Part shown: positions 32,302 to 44,066 of the stretch, piece by piece
How positions within the stretch are numbered: position 1 is the first letter of the stretch
Layout of the letters: each line of letters begins with the position of its first letter
NCBI RefSeq assembly: GCF_964355755.1
Contig: NC_092672.1
Coordinates: forward strand, 13,452,501-13,516,500
Reading direction: 5' to 3'
Length of the DNA: 64,000 bases
Source: Antedon mediterranea
Lineage: Eukaryota > Echinodermata > Crinoidea > Comatulida > Antedonidae
Notes under the pieces: model-generated
Told to the model about the DNA's origin: nothing
The model's database searches: none
The model's input: the letters and a program-made list of their open reading frames with translations, nothing else
Position numbers and translations under genes: made by a program

Positions 32302-33769
32302 TCTATAGAGTGCAGTTCTTCATTAAGTTAATTCACTCAGTACAATTCATTGAGAATTATATTCCTGCCTCCGAGCCAAGATTAGGATTTTTATTTTGGT
32401 TATACATATGGGTCTAATTTAAGTAGCCTACAAATAATGTATACAAATGTATGGAATAATGTACTGTATTTATACATTATGCCAATATTCGACTCTACAT
32501 AATATTTTTGGTAATGTATTGTATATTTTCTTCTGGTGGCAACAACAACAAATAAACATTTAATTAAATTTTCTTTCCTTTTTTTCGTTTTTATGCACAG
32601 AGTACTGTACATACATTGATGATAAACATTTTTTCTTTACCTTTCTTTTTCTCTAATGAAACCTTCCTCTTGTTTACTTCCTTCATTTTCTGCAACAACA
32701 ATAGTAAATTGAAAAAATCATCAAGGAACTTGTACTCGAGCACTGGCATTGTTTGGAATTACAGTATTAATATTTCCACTAAAAATGTTTAGTCACAGTA
32801 CTGGTTTAAAAAATGCATGATCTGCATAAAATATATCTATGTTAAATATTAATTAATACCCAAGTTCAATATTTTCTTAATTCATTGAAAACAAACAGTA
32901 GATAACAACATCAACTTTCTTTTTTATTTGCTGTTGATCATTTCATTTTTAAGATTGTAATTATACTGTACTACGCCTTTTAATAATAATATTTATGTTA
33001 ATTACTATAATTATTGATCGATGATGATGATCAAAGTTATTACGTTACCATCAAGTTTCTGCAATCCTCATCCCATAACCATTAATTACCATTACAGCAA
33101 GCACATCTTTGGTTTTGAGCAAGTGTTAGTGAATTGCAGCCGACCATCATGCCTTGACTTTTTACCCTTTGCCACATTGCATAGCCCATTTTATATAGAA
33201 GCTTGTTATTTAGACAGATCTCGTATTGAACCACATCTAAAACAATAACATTTCACATATAAACCATGAGTCCAACTGATCCGTATACGATAGTGTGCTT
33301 GCCGCATCTTATTTCATATTGTGAAATTGTTCATGTAATCTTTGATATTTATTTTCATCACATTGAGCAAACATTGCAGAAACAATCAAGCCTGGGAGTG
33401 TTCTATTTCTTTCTCATTACACAGATAGATTTTTGTGATTTTCCTTTAATGCATTGAACTTAATAATTCCATGATCCCTTTAAATTTGAACTCTTTAAAT
33501 CTCCTTTTTTTGGAAAGTACTTTGCATCATTCACTCGCTCGAAGCTTTTATGCTTATTTCCTATGTGATTCCTTAATTTTGAAAATGAATATGTATTATG
33601 CATTAGTATAGTATCTGCTTTCATTTTCTTATGTACAGTATAATAACTCCTTGTTGGCTGATAATTCATAACAGCATTCCCTTACAGAGTAAACCATTTG
33701 TTTGTCTGGATGCTCAAGCATTTTTTAGGATAATAAAAAAAAACTGATCTGCCTGTTCACTAGTGTTAT
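32302..33769. other. no gene recognised; contains repeat 32920-33180
   Basis: AT-rich, with a third copy of the 31500-31745 sub-repeat at about 32920-33180. No supportable reading frame. Confidence 0.4.
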
Positions 33770-33772
33770 AGT

Positions 33773-33790
33773 AATAATAATAATAATAAA
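33773..33790. repeat. (AAT)n tail of the LINE
   Basis: About six aat/taa units that form the 3' tail of the minus-strand LINE. Confidence 0.85.
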
Positions 33791-34385
33791 TGAAGACTTA
33801 TATAGCGCCGGTATCCTCCACCCATGTGGCGCTCATGGCGCTTTGTGCATTAACAACGTGCGAGAACATCAGCGAATAGCGACGTCTTTAGGTTGGTCTT
33901 GAAACTGTTTAGACTAGTTGAGCATTTAACTGTTGCTGGTAAGCTGTTCCATACACTTGCGGCCGCAACGTAAAAAGATCTCTGACCCCACTGATTTTTC
34001 GCTCTACGCTCTTGAAGAAGGTTTTGTGACAATGATCGTAGGCCTCTGCGGGATGATTCGTAACGATCCACAAGGTCAGATAAATAAGCAGGAGCACTGT
34101 CATTTAGGATCTTGAATACAAACAACGCAAGTTTGTACTTAATACGTTGTTGAACAGGCAACCAATGCAAATCCATCAGGACAGGAGTTATGTGAGCGTT
34201 TGATTTTGTATAAGTTACAATTCTAGCTGCCATATTTTGCAAGCGCTGCAAACGTTGTATTTGAGATTTTGGTATGCCAAACAACAAGGCATTACCAATG
34301 TCAATTTTAGAAGTGACAAATGAGTGTACAATCAATTCAGCTGTTTTCTTGTTAAGATTACCGCGAATACGACCAAGGTTCCTAA

Positions 34386-36417
34386 TAGGTATCCCAATGT
34401 AAAAATTCAAATTAATGATGGTACTTTTTCTTTCAGTTAATCAGAAGGAACTTACTGAACATAAACTTTTGCAATTTAAATGATTGAAATCGGATTATCC
34501 ATTCAAAAGTTATGGTCCATTAAAGTGCCCAAAAAACAGTGATTTTTGCTTGAAAAATGGCACTTTTTCTAATTATATTTGAACCCATTTTTGAAGGGTT
34601 ATAACTTTTATACTAATAATTTTAAAGTTCTTATTTTTTCCAAACCCATAGATACAACAGAGTTGTACAAGAATTTTTTTTTTTGGGTGTCCTCGACATT
34701 TTTTTTTTTAGATATCGCCCTCCAAAATTCGTCCGAGGGCTTTTTACGCGTGATTTTCCCAATGTCTCAAAAATGCCCAAAAAGTTCCTGTCTTTAAATG
34801 ATTCATAACTTTTGAACCAATGTGTGAATTAACTTCTTTTTTTTTGCATTGCATAAAATGTAATATGTATTTTAGTAAGGTTATTTATATTGACAGGTAG
34901 GTAATTCTGAAATACAACATAAAGTATTGTTAAAAAATGTTAAAATGTGAAAAAAAAAAATATTGCGTTAAAAAACTGTGTGGGTATTGTTTCTTTTCAT
35001 TAAATATTATTTTTCGTAAGTATACATTTTTTTTTTAATTCTAGTATTTAAAGTTATATTTATAATCATATATTATTTAAATTGATTTTCGAACCGCCAA
35101 AAATAAGAATTAAGCCCGTGCTTATTATGTGTTCGATTCCATTTGGAGCGCCGGGCCGAACGTAGACTCGGCCGCGCCTACTACAAGTTAAGTTATATAG
35201 GCCCCTAAGGTCTAGGCCTAAATAAAAGCCTGACGCTAAATTCTGCCTAAGACTAAGAAATATCGGGAAGAAATTTGTTATTTAACAAAGTAATTACCTC
35301 AATGGTATAATTGTAACATGTTTAATTTTATTTCCCTTTCGATTATTCTAACCGAAAGTTGCACTTTGAATTGAAATATACGGAATAAAATTTAGGCCTA
35401 GAAACAGCGTAGACATACAACGGCAACACAGGACAAAGCGCGTTTCGGCCGCCTACATAGAATGGCTTACGGCCGCTGCATAGCAAAATCAAAGCTTCTT
35501 AAATTTCTTCGGTACATTTCTTCCTAACGTACTTGCTTTATATAGTAGATTTATAAATATTCCACTTATTAAATAATTTAATAAATCGGTAAAATTGACG
35601 TTTCGAAGCAAATATTCCATGAGAGGCGACATTTTTCGACATGCCTCGTGTGCGGCGAAGACTAGTTCAGAAAATGGAACAGTCCACTGCAGGGGTTATC
35701 CAATCATTAATTAACGCGCTAATACATGCATACCATGCACATTGTCTGGGCGACGGTAATTTAGTAATAAGCGGAGAACTGAATCCCCCCCGTAAGGAAA
35801 ATGGTAAACACTGATATTTTTGGTAGGGATTATTTTTTTCAGTGGTTGGTCTTGTTGGTCTCTTCGCACGAGGTCCACGCAAAGTCAAATAAAACGATGT
35901 GGTTTATCAAACAGAAATATAAATTAGCTTCAATTCAATACTAAATTAGCCAAATTTTGATAATGAGAAAGACTAAAAAATTCAATTTTTATCGTTAAAA
36001 TTGACATTTGAGGCGGATGTACATAATAATAATAACCGATTTACATATCAAAATAAAGAGTATTTAAAGCCTGATAACATGCAACAAAAATTACTCCACC
36101 ACCTATTATGGACCTCGTGCGATCGTGTTTTGAAAATGGGTAGGTGTTTTCCAAAGTTATTTTTAGCGCGCGGATTTCGGCTCGCCGGCTTTTGTACCTC
36201 ATTTTTAACTCGCGTTTTCTATTAAAATATTTAATAAACATAGATTAAAAATATATGAAAATAATCCCTTAAACAAGATCTTTCCAGACATATAATTTTT
36301 ATTCACATGTGTATATAAGAAATAGTATATTTTTAACTTCAAAGACACGTCACTTTTTGAAATTTCACGAACGTGTTAAAATCGCGGTAACGAAAATCCG
36401 CTTCATTGGGATACCTA
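34386..36417. mobile_element. ~2.0-kb non-autonomous DNA element inside the LINE
   Basis: The ends are perfect inverted repeats, taggtatcccaatg at the left and cattgggatacct(a) at the right, extending to 16 bp if the flanking aa/tt is included. ttcctaa(t) flanks both sides (34379-34385/6 and 36418-36424/5), a 7-8 bp target duplication. Removing the element restores the LINE frame. No transposase frame is present. An 8-bp duplication would suit a hAT-type element, but the terminal motif does not decide it. Internal DNA is AT-rich with two GC-richer blocks (35100-35480, 36140-36220). Confidence 0.85.
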
Positions 36418-37176
36418 TTCCTAATCGATATGCATGCTGCTTTGGATACAGTTGTTATTTGTGCTTCCATAGTGAGATTACTATCCAGCATGATTCCCAG
36501 ATTCCGGACCACCGATGAGGGAGCGATGTTAGAGTTTCCGATTCTGATATGTGTGATGTTGATTTTGGAGATGTTACATTTAGACCCGACGATAATAAAC
36601 TCTGTCTTTCCATCATTCAACTTTAGGTAATTTGTTGTCATCCAATTGCGAACATCTTCTATACAGGCTTCCATCTTACTGATTGCTGCAGCAACATCCC
36701 TTTGCACTGGATTTACTGACACATAAATCTGTGTATCATCTGCATAGAAATGGAAATGTAGACTGTGTTTGCGAATAATGTCACCAAGGGGAAGCGTATA
36801 AATGGAAAACTGGCCAGGCCCAATTACTGACCCCTGTGGTACACCATATTCCAGGCAAGCTTCATCTGAGAATGCATCATTGATACAGACTAGCTGACGT
36901 CTTCCTGTAAGATATGACTGGAACCAGTTAAGAGCAACACCATTTATGCCAATGCGATTTCTCAGACGGGTTATCAGTCTTTGGTGATCAACTGTATCAA
37001 ACGCTGCTGACAAATCCAACAACACCAATAGCGTTATTTTCCCATCATTCATTCCTTGTAACAAATCATTCTGTACCTTTAAAAGGGAACTCTCCGTGCT
37101 ATGACATGCACGATATGCCGACTGGTAATTCTCATTTAAATTATGCTTTTGAAGATATGGAGTAATGCGTGATCAT

Positions 37177-37860
37177 TAAGAAATATATCTGGGGTGCCTG
37201 TGAATGGTGTGTAATGTGTTTCATCCTGCTTTTCTCTGTCTTCATGAGATGGTGTAGATAATCTCCAAAGAAATCTTATGTCAATAGAGCAATGTAGTTA
37301 TTAATATTGTTTTTGTGTACCGAAACTCTCAATTAATCATGATGTATTTTACACCACCTGCATGGGTAGTTTGCTGTAAAATCCAAAGATTGGATATATT
37401 CCCAAATTGTCTCCAACAAATTGGGCGACCCCACCTTTAATGTTTCCATTGAAAACTGATGTTGATACCACCAAACCATCATTTGCAAGGGAGTTCAAAT
37501 CATTACTCAATGATTAAGAATGATATATTCCCAAATTATATATAGCTAGACATCAATGCAATTATAATGAGCATATTAATGTTTTTTAAGGTTGATCTGT
37601 ACTTTGGATGTTGACTGGCTATTGTAAAATATACTTGCTTACGCTTTGTGTATGTCATATTTGGGACCTATTTGGTTGACACCCTCAAAATCATCTACAT
37701 AGAGTATAAGTTTGATAACATCACATCACTAAAATCGAATTGCCCATCATAGAAATCTTCCATGACACTATCTTGTGATCTGTAACCAACTTGAGCAGTT
37801 TAGCTGGAAGCCTGTTGCTTTACTTACAAAACTAAATTTAAGTAGGCACTGCTTTGATTA
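37177..37860. other. no gene recognised
   Basis: AT-rich DNA between the LINE truncation point and the start of the duplicated segment. Nothing supportable. Confidence 0.4.
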
Positions 37861-39217
37861 GTAATATCTTCAATAACTAATCTGGGAATTTCTTGCGGGA
37901 TGTTTTTTTACAAGGTCAGGTCCTATTTTAGAAAAATATTTGTTTTAAATTGTTAGTTTGTTATCACTGGTTTTTAGGTTGGATATTTATGTATTTATAC
38001 TTTTTTAATTTTGAATACAGTATTTGATAATTAAGTTCTTACGTTTACAATTGTTAAATCTAAAGACTTCACTTGTTGTACGTCACTGTAGATCTCGATT
38101 TCAACGTTGCTGAATGTCACGGTATTGCCAATGTTTGCATCGGTTGTCATTTCGCTGTGGCAGCCCCACAGCTTACATTTAATTTTTTAACTGTCTGTCG
38201 TCGCCGTCTGCAAGAAAGATATCCCGCCTTTTCCAGCCACTTCCCTCTCTGATTGGAAAAACCTGTAAGGATGTGATGTGTATACTTTCATTTTCTTATG
38301 CTCAATATATTTTATGCATATGACCTTATTAGTTTAAAAAAAGTTAATGGGAATCTATATAAATACAATTAATACTGCACCTCAGCTATTGTGGCCTTTA
38401 AGCTAATTCTCCTTTTCGCTGGCAAAACTAAAGTCTCTGACATGCTATGTTCTGGAGGGTGGTAAAATTCTGGACATACGAATTATCGCTTAAATGGATA
38501 TAGTATGCATTAGGTTTTTTTGTTGTATGTTTGATCATTCTTATGCATTTTCCTTTACACATTTTTTGCTGTAGATTTTTGGAATGGTGGTTTCATACAC
38601 CTCAAAGTTTTCGTCCATAGTGAAACAAAAGAAATGGTCACTATGTAGCATTGGTGTTGAAAGAATATAATCTGCTACGGAAGACATCTGTTGAAATAAA
38701 GGATCGACTAATTAATTTTTTTTATTTGCTGTTGATCATTTCATTTTTAAGATTGTTATACTGTACTATACGCCTTTTAATAATAATATTTATGTTTATT
38801 ACTATAATTATTGATCGATGATGATGTTCAAAGTTATTACGTTATCATCAAGTTTCTGCATTCCTCGTCCCATAACCATTAATTTCCATTACAGCAAGCA
38901 CATCTTCTGTTTTGAGCAAGTGTTAGTGAATTGCAGCCAACCATCATGCCTTGTCCACTCGACTTTTTACCCTTTGACCAATTGACCAAATACTTGATTT
39001 TTTATAAATTATTTAATATATTATTATTATTTTTGTCCAGATTTTGGTATAGGAGTTTACTAATAACTTTTTCAGCAATTTTTAAGTTTCCTTAATATAA
39101 CAAATTGTAATTTCTCTCTTTAGATTTCTGTGAATTTTACAGAGATTGTCATCATGATGTATAAAAAAATTGATGCCTTTAGACTGTTTAATTCCCGTCT
39201 GCCAAGAATATACTCCG
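37861..39217. repeat. 1.4-kb dispersed duplication, copy C
   Basis: Near-identical to 30622-32013 in direct orientation, with the same OB-fold-like exons on the minus strand (exon 2 at about 38045-38265, exon 1 at about 38385-38690). A pyrimidine-rich stretch (ccccccctcccctccccc) follows its right end, then the copy of the 27.2-kb segment. Confidence 0.9.
38045..38690 (-). pseudogene. OB-fold-like gene, copy 2
   Basis: Carries the same two exons as at 30805-31471, with CKLWGCHSEMTTDANIGNTV and FSNVEIEIYSDVQQ. Exon 1 has an additional ~20-bp deletion near 38455. Inactive. Confidence 0.45.
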
Positions 39218-39237
39218 AGCCCCCCTCCCCTCCCCCG

Positions 39238-39705
39238 GATTAGTTCCTTTTCAAATGTATGCAATGACGTCAAAGTACATCCTCTTGTCAAAATTGAATG
39301 GGTCACAGACAAATTCATTAATGCATCTTCTAGAAATTGAACTCTGTGCCCATCTAGAAACAGTCTTGTAGTGATGTTTATTATGACCCTTCTTGCATGA
39401 AGAGATGTCCTAACTCTACTTACTGATGATACCTTTCCATCCTGATTTCATCTTTGAACCCTTGTTTGTGGTAGATATCTATCCACAGATCCAATGATAT
39501 TTCATGAATTTTATTCAATAATAATTCATGATTTCTATTCTCTATTAATTCAAGATTTATTAGGAATCCTTATTAAATAATTTTGAATCAAATTCATGAA
39601 TATTATTGAATTAAATTCATAGATTGTTAATGAATAGTTTTTATGAATTATTACTGAAAATAATAAAATTCATGAATTATCATTGAATAAAATTCATGAA
39701 TTATC
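39238..39705. repeat. duplicated segment, partner of 27161-27630
   Basis: Begins gattagttccttttcaaatg and carries LTVTHSIL-type codons of the PRYRGNR gene, then the attcatgaatt array. Its right end falls exactly where the Tc1/mariner fragment begins. Confidence 0.8.
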
Positions 39706-40285
39706 ATGCGCGGCTCCTTTCGTAGATATGCCAGACCAAACATGTACCTTCAATGGGGGTTTTGGTTTTAATTTTGGCTGTTCGTCTATTTTCCGAAAGG
39801 AGATGCGACCATGGTGATCTAATTCGATAGTGCTTTCGTCTGTAAAAATTACATCTTTAAACTGTTCATTGTTTCTAATGCAACGAAGCGCAAATTCGTA
39901 TCGGTGAACTTTGTTTGGCTCTCTGATTAGCTGACAGTACCTACTTCCATTGCATCGCCATCCAAGCTTTCTCCGTGTTTTCTTAATGCAATCTATACTT
40001 AGATTGACATTAGTTCGCTCTTGAATAATTTCTTTCAGCTTTCTAGCCGTCAATTCGTCATTGGCCTCCATCTCGCTATCGATGATATTGAGGTGTTCGG
40101 CGGTAACTATCTTTGGTCGGCCAGAACGTGGAAGGTCAGCGATCGTTTTCATTTCTCGGATCTTCTTTAGTATTCTATATACAGTTGTTCGGTGCCTTAA
40201 ACGTATTTATTATTTTATTAATGCTAAAACCAATAGCATTATAGCGGACTATTCGTGCACGGACATGATTCGGTGTTCGAGACAT
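39705..40285 (-). pseudogene. Tc1/mariner transposase, N-terminal part
   Basis: ATG at 40285 opens MSRTPNHVRARIVRYNAIGF. After a frameshift near 40205 come RHRTTVYRILKKI and IADLPRSGRPKIVTAEHL (helix-turn-helix and GRPR-like hook). Then, in the catalytic domain, KDVIFTDESTIELDHHGR carries the first Asp and VHVWSGISTKGA precedes the second. The frame ends where the attcatgaatt array begins, so the second half of the DDE domain is missing. In an intact element this enzyme cuts and pastes at TA sites. Confidence 0.9.
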
Positions 40286-40660
40286 TTTGCGTAAGTGACA
40301 CATTCATATCATACCTCCGTGACCAAATCATGAAATTGAAAAATTAATATTCATTATACACTGATGTTTCAGACAGATTTTGACTTTTGATTGGACATCC
40401 ATTTTTTTAATTTTTGCCAATCAGTGATAATTATGCAAAAAAAACGTTTTTGATTGACATTTATGATTTACACACCAAAACAAAATGAGGTGATGTTTTT
40501 ACAATTTCTTGAGCTTTTGATTCGACAATCTTTGCCGCTATATTAATTAATTTTACAAATTAAAAATACGCATAAAATTACGCACAATAACAACATAATT
40601 ATGAACAAACAAAAATTTGATTAGTTGCCTACAGTATGTATTGCTTTTTTTAATTATTCA
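40286..40660. other. no gene recognised
   Basis: AT-rich DNA upstream of the Tc1/mariner start. No terminal inverted repeat of the element was found here. Confidence 0.4.
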
Positions 40661-40662
40661 TG

Positions 40663-41010
40663 AATAAAGTTTCTCATCTCCACTTAAATAAGAAAAGGAT
40701 TGGTCTTTTGAAGACACACTTTTCCATTTTGTGTAGACTTTCTTACAGCTTTTAGATATCATATTTTCTTGATACTCTATATCCCCTTGATACTCTATAC
40801 CCCCATAATTAAATAGTTTTTCTTCCTTTCGTTCTTTTGATACATCGTTAGTACGTTGGACACATTTCTTCTGTGCGACTGGTAGGACTACTTCTCCATT
40901 CGAGGAGGTATTTTTGGTGATGTGTTTGCAAATACAGACATCTTGGGTGCTTACGATCTGAGTTGTCTGAATCGAAGTGAAATATCGTATATTGCAGGTA
41001 TTTTTAAATT
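40663..41010 (-). other. long open frame without start codon, unrecognised
   Basis: The minus strand is open for about 115 codons from after a TGA near 41010 to a TGA at 40663, for example FTSIQTTQIVSTQDVCICK and VVLPVAQKKCVQRTNDVSK, ending SYLSGDEKLYS. No Met suits an N-terminus, so it would be an internal or last exon. The composition is protein-like but no motif is recognised. Confidence 0.25.
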
Positions 41011-41639
41011 TTCACTCTAGAAACACAACAAAGATTACCTATAGATAGTTGATTTGACAATTCTTTTGACTAAAAGACAATTCACATACTAGAGGCATCT
41101 AAATAATACTCTGATATGACCTTGTGTTCAAGAGGTGGTGTGATGTATAAGGTTTATCGCAAATAGCGTGCGCGGTGCATGGTGGGAAGGGTTTGGGAGC
41201 AATAGCGCCACCTAAAAAATGCATGATGGGAAAGATTTGGGGGGAAAAAAGTTATAACAAATTCCCACGCTCTCTCTTTATCTCGTCTTCGCGACTACAA
41301 ACATCTGCACTACTACTACCTAGCTTTATCATCTAAAATTTCGTTTACAGTATATTCAGTATACCTATATCATTGGGCGGTTTAGAATTTGTTATTAATT
41401 TACAATTAATTACAAAACGTAGGCCTACTAGTATCCAGTGTGCTTATAAAATGACACATTTTGATACCAAAAGTGTTCCCATTCTCATATTCGCTATCTT
41501 CCACTCTGTACACTATTAAGTTGTTACGTCTGCTTAGGCTTAGTATATTAATACTAATGTACAGCGGAAAACATCAGGTGTTGAGATAGTATGAATAGAC
41601 CGGGCTAGTGAGCACCGAACAAACACGTCTTCACTCGAC
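41011..41639. other. non-coding; possible LTR or promoter-like block
   Basis: At 41138-41340 a block with tgatgtataaggtttatcgc, gcgcaatgcatggtggga-like words and a pyrimidine-rich cacgctctctctttatctcg stretch looks like an LTR or promoter. No matching second copy or start element supports it. Confidence 0.25.
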
Positions 41640-42050
41640 CGCACCCAGTTAGTTAGTTCTCCTTCCCCTTAATATGACGAATGTCTGTGGTGATCTGGAC
41701 CAGCCTGGAAGGCATTGACGAGTGGCTTGTGATCTGTAAATACCCGGAAACATCGACCTTCCAGAGCATACCGAAAATGCTTGACAGACCGGTAATAGTT
41801 CTTTCCCAAATGTACCTCTGCTGGACGTAGTGAGCGGGTGAAGAAAGCCATAGGTTGCCATTGCTCATCAGTTTTGATTCGTTGCTGTAGAACGCCACCA
41901 ATATCAGATGCATCAACTGCAAGGCTGAGCTGAGCATTTGGAATTGGATGAGTTAGAGTAATTTGCCGCTAGCGCATCTTTTATAGCTGTAAAGGCATTC
42001 TTCGCAGATTCATCAAGGTCAAAGCTGTGAATTTTGTTTCGTTTTGTAGG
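41640..42050 (-). pseudogene. Ty3/Gypsy RNase H fragment
   Basis: Frames on the minus strand read FDLDESAKNAFTAIKDALA (RT-RNase H connection), AQLSLAVDASDIGGVLQQRI, AFFTRSLRPAEV, YALEGRCFRVFTDHKPLV and HIKGKEN. The catalytic D (VDASD) and the FTDHKPL strand are present. At least two frameshifts break it. This is the domain missing from the 2.4-3.2 kb Gypsy remnant, though nothing links the two copies. Confidence 0.85.
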
Positions 42051-42163
42051 GAGTAAAGATGTTAGATGAAACAGTATACCTGCACAAACGTGGAATGAAA
42101 CGAAATACTGAGATGCTCCGAAATCAGTGAAATGAGGCTTGACAATGATAGCTTAAATTTGGA

Positions 42164-42300
42164 CTACCTCCGGTCTAGTCTAGTTTTGGGCCTCATCCGC
42201 CAAAAAGCATACCTCACTCTTCTGGGATTAAACTCAAAGTGCTTCGAGGAGCGTTTCCTTTTCTTTGGAGTGAAGTCTTGAGGATTGGTATCAGATATCA
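42164..42300 (-). other. unrecognised coding-like fragment, SKHFEFN peptide
   Basis: Encodes DTNPQDFTPKKRKRSSKHFE and then FNPRRVRYAFWRMR. It is similar to the 3.6-3.8 kb fragment (KHFGFNARRARYA). Both lie just upstream, on the coding strand, of minus-strand Gypsy pol pieces. Confidence 0.35.
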
Positions 42301-42439
42301 AACTTATGTCCAACATTTCTTGACTATATAATATCAGATTGTGCATATAAAAATTAATATAAGGCTTCACTTCTCTAACAGAACACTACACCTTTTATTT
42401 ATTTATGAATAATTAATTAGTTCTATTTTGACATTTGTT

Positions 42440-42550
42440 TGTTTTGTATATACTGGGTTTAGAAATAAAGCTCTCTTTCTCTCACCAAACATTGGTCTAT
42501 ATTTCTTCGTTCCGGTGAAAACGCCTAGTGACCATGCAGAGTCACTAAAG
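42440..42550 (+). mobile_element. 3' part of a Gypsy LTR (R-U5)
   Basis: An AATAAA (about 42461) is followed by about 85 bp and then directly by a primer-binding-site-like motif and gag, all on the plus strand. The 5' boundary of the LTR could not be placed. Confidence 0.45.
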
Positions 42551-42564
42551 TGGTGACCCGACGT
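42551..42564 (+). other. primer-binding site, tRNA-Trp-like
   Basis: tggtgacccgacgt lies between the LTR-like end and gag. It resembles the tggtgaccccgacgt start typical of CsRn1/Mag-type Gypsy elements, which prime with tRNA-Trp, with one C missing. Confidence 0.5.
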
Positions 42565-42596
42565 TGCTTTAGAGCACTGTTTTTTTTTGTTTACTG

Positions 42597-43200
42597 ATGG
42601 CGACACCAAAGAAGCTTGTAGCCCGTTTGGAGCCTGAAGAAATATATGGAGATGCACAAGTGGAATAAGTAGCAGCAGTCAATCTGAAGCTTTCTCCATT
42701 TTGGCCTGGCGACCATACCATTTGGTTTGTGCTCAGGTTGAGGCTCTGTTCCTTACACGAGGTATCACAGCCGAGCCTACGATGTTTGCCTATGTTGTTT
42801 ATTACAGCCTGAGATAGCACAATTCGTAATTTGCTGTTATCACCACCAGCAAGAAGGCCGTACACAATTCTCAAAGAGCAGTTGGTGAAACGGACATCCG
42901 TGTCTGAACAAAAACGGTTACAGCAGCTCCTGCTGGTGGAAGAACTGCCGGCAACGAACATCGTCAGCGGAAGGCTACCATCGCAGATTTGGTGAAGCAG
43001 CAACTAAATGTACACGTCTTTGCAACTACAAACCCAAAAATACCAAGCAGCGAAACAACTCAGCCATAGACTAGAGACGACGTATTCTTCTGGTAGGCAT
43101 TTAAGTCGTCTGTTTTTTGTTACTGACCGAACATCAGGTATTCGATTCTTGATAGATACAGATTTCCTGCGATGGTTTGGATTGTTAATAGAAAAACTCG
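42597..43200 (+). pseudogene. Ty3/Gypsy gag-protease fragment
   Basis: Plus-strand frames give MATPKKLVARLEPEEIYGDA, AVNLKLSPFWPGDHTIWF, LLLSPPARRPYTILKEQL, VKRTSVSEQKRLQQLLLVEE, which follow the usual capsid order of CsRn1/Mag-type gag. Near 43110-43170 SRLFFVTDRTSGIRFLIDT is the aspartic protease active site (LIDT, with the following G/A lost). A stop after AQVE and several indels break it. It runs opposite to the RNase H fragment at 41.6-42.0 kb. Confidence 0.8.
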
Positions 43201-43299
43201 GTAGATACCCTGTGGCGGGTATTCTTTGCTGTTATCATGTGTCTTTTTTCTAGCTGCACATATTGTATGTACAGCATGCCAACCAGAAACATGCTCTTC

Positions 43300-43600
43300 T
43301 TAACTCTTTGTACTACGAAACAAATATCTATTTGTACTGGAAATGCCACATGATTCCTGCACATATCGCACCAAGTGCTTGGCCTTCCCAGGTTGATACC
43401 CGACCTTCAGTTGTTTCGAAAGGTCAATTAAGATAATTTTCAAAAGTGGCTTAATTGGAACATTTAAAGGTAATGCTTGCATAATATTCCCTGTTGATTA
43501 GTTCATTCTTTGATAATATCCAACAGCATTTGGAACTTCTTGCAAGGTTATACTAATAGGGCGCCAGTTTTCTGGGTCTTGACCATTACCTTCCTTAGAA
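43300..43600 (-). pseudogene. LINE RT scrap plus unrecognised frame
   Basis: At about 43590-43535 the minus strand reads EGNGQDPENWRPISIT, close to the NWRPISL motif that opens many LINE reverse transcriptases. A following frame (LPLNVPIKPLLKIILIDLSK) is not recognised. An A18 run at 43597-43615 lies directly upstream. Confidence 0.35.
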
Positions 43601-43689
43601 AAAAAAAAAAAAAAAAACACTCAATAACATAGAACTGAAACTAATATAAAGTAACAAAATCCAAATATTTATTCATTATAACAACATAT

Positions 43690-44066
43690 TTATAATATAC
43701 AGGACGAAACGACTTCTCACGATCGGTCGATTGTAATTAAGTACTCTTTTAATCCATCATATCGTAGTATTGTATTCACCCTGTTTAATAAAGTGCACCA
43801 GATACTCACCTATCTGCGAACTTCTTCCCGCTTGGGGCAAATCCAATTCAATGTATAAATATCCTCAGGTAATACTGCTAATAGCCGTAATATCCTTCTA
43901 ACCACGGCAAACTCCGTGGCTAACTGCCCCGATTTCTGGTCTGCTCCAACCGTCTGCGCATGACGTCCATACGTCACAAGTACTAGAACCAGGCGCCCGC
44001 AGACGGTTGGTAGGTTCGGGCCATTCATTCAGTGGCCACCCCCTTACGGTCGATACTACACTCCCC
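43690..44066 (-). mobile_element. possible LTR, minus orientation
   Basis: On the minus strand aaaccgggggag resembles a polypurine tract and is followed by TGTAGTATCGACCGTAAGGG, a TG start, with the inner palindromes gtctgcgggcgcc and catgcgcagacgg. The 3' end of the LTR was not located and no second copy is seen. Confidence 0.3.

Larger units (their letters stand above)
33770..37176 (-). pseudogene. CR1/L2-like LINE, 5' truncated, interrupted
   Basis: The reverse transcriptase runs 37176-36425: NENYQSAYRACHSTESSLLK, LLVLLDLSAAFDTVDH, GVPQGSVIGPGQF, FYADDTQIYVS and a thumb segment. An insertion (about 34386-36417) splits the frame at SIRN, which resumes at about 34380 as LGRIRGNLNKKTAELIVHSF. 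It ends FADVLARC-stop at 33850. The 3' UTR (gcgctatataagtcttcatt) runs into an (ATT)n tail at 33770-33787, the usual 3' end for this LINE group. Both halves are open and little mutated, so this copy is young. RT copies RNA into DNA at the target. Confidence 0.9.

Noticed and set aside
42403-43003. Minus-strand frames opposite the Gypsy gag
   Set aside because: The plus strand carries clear gag and protease motifs; the minus frames are shadows.
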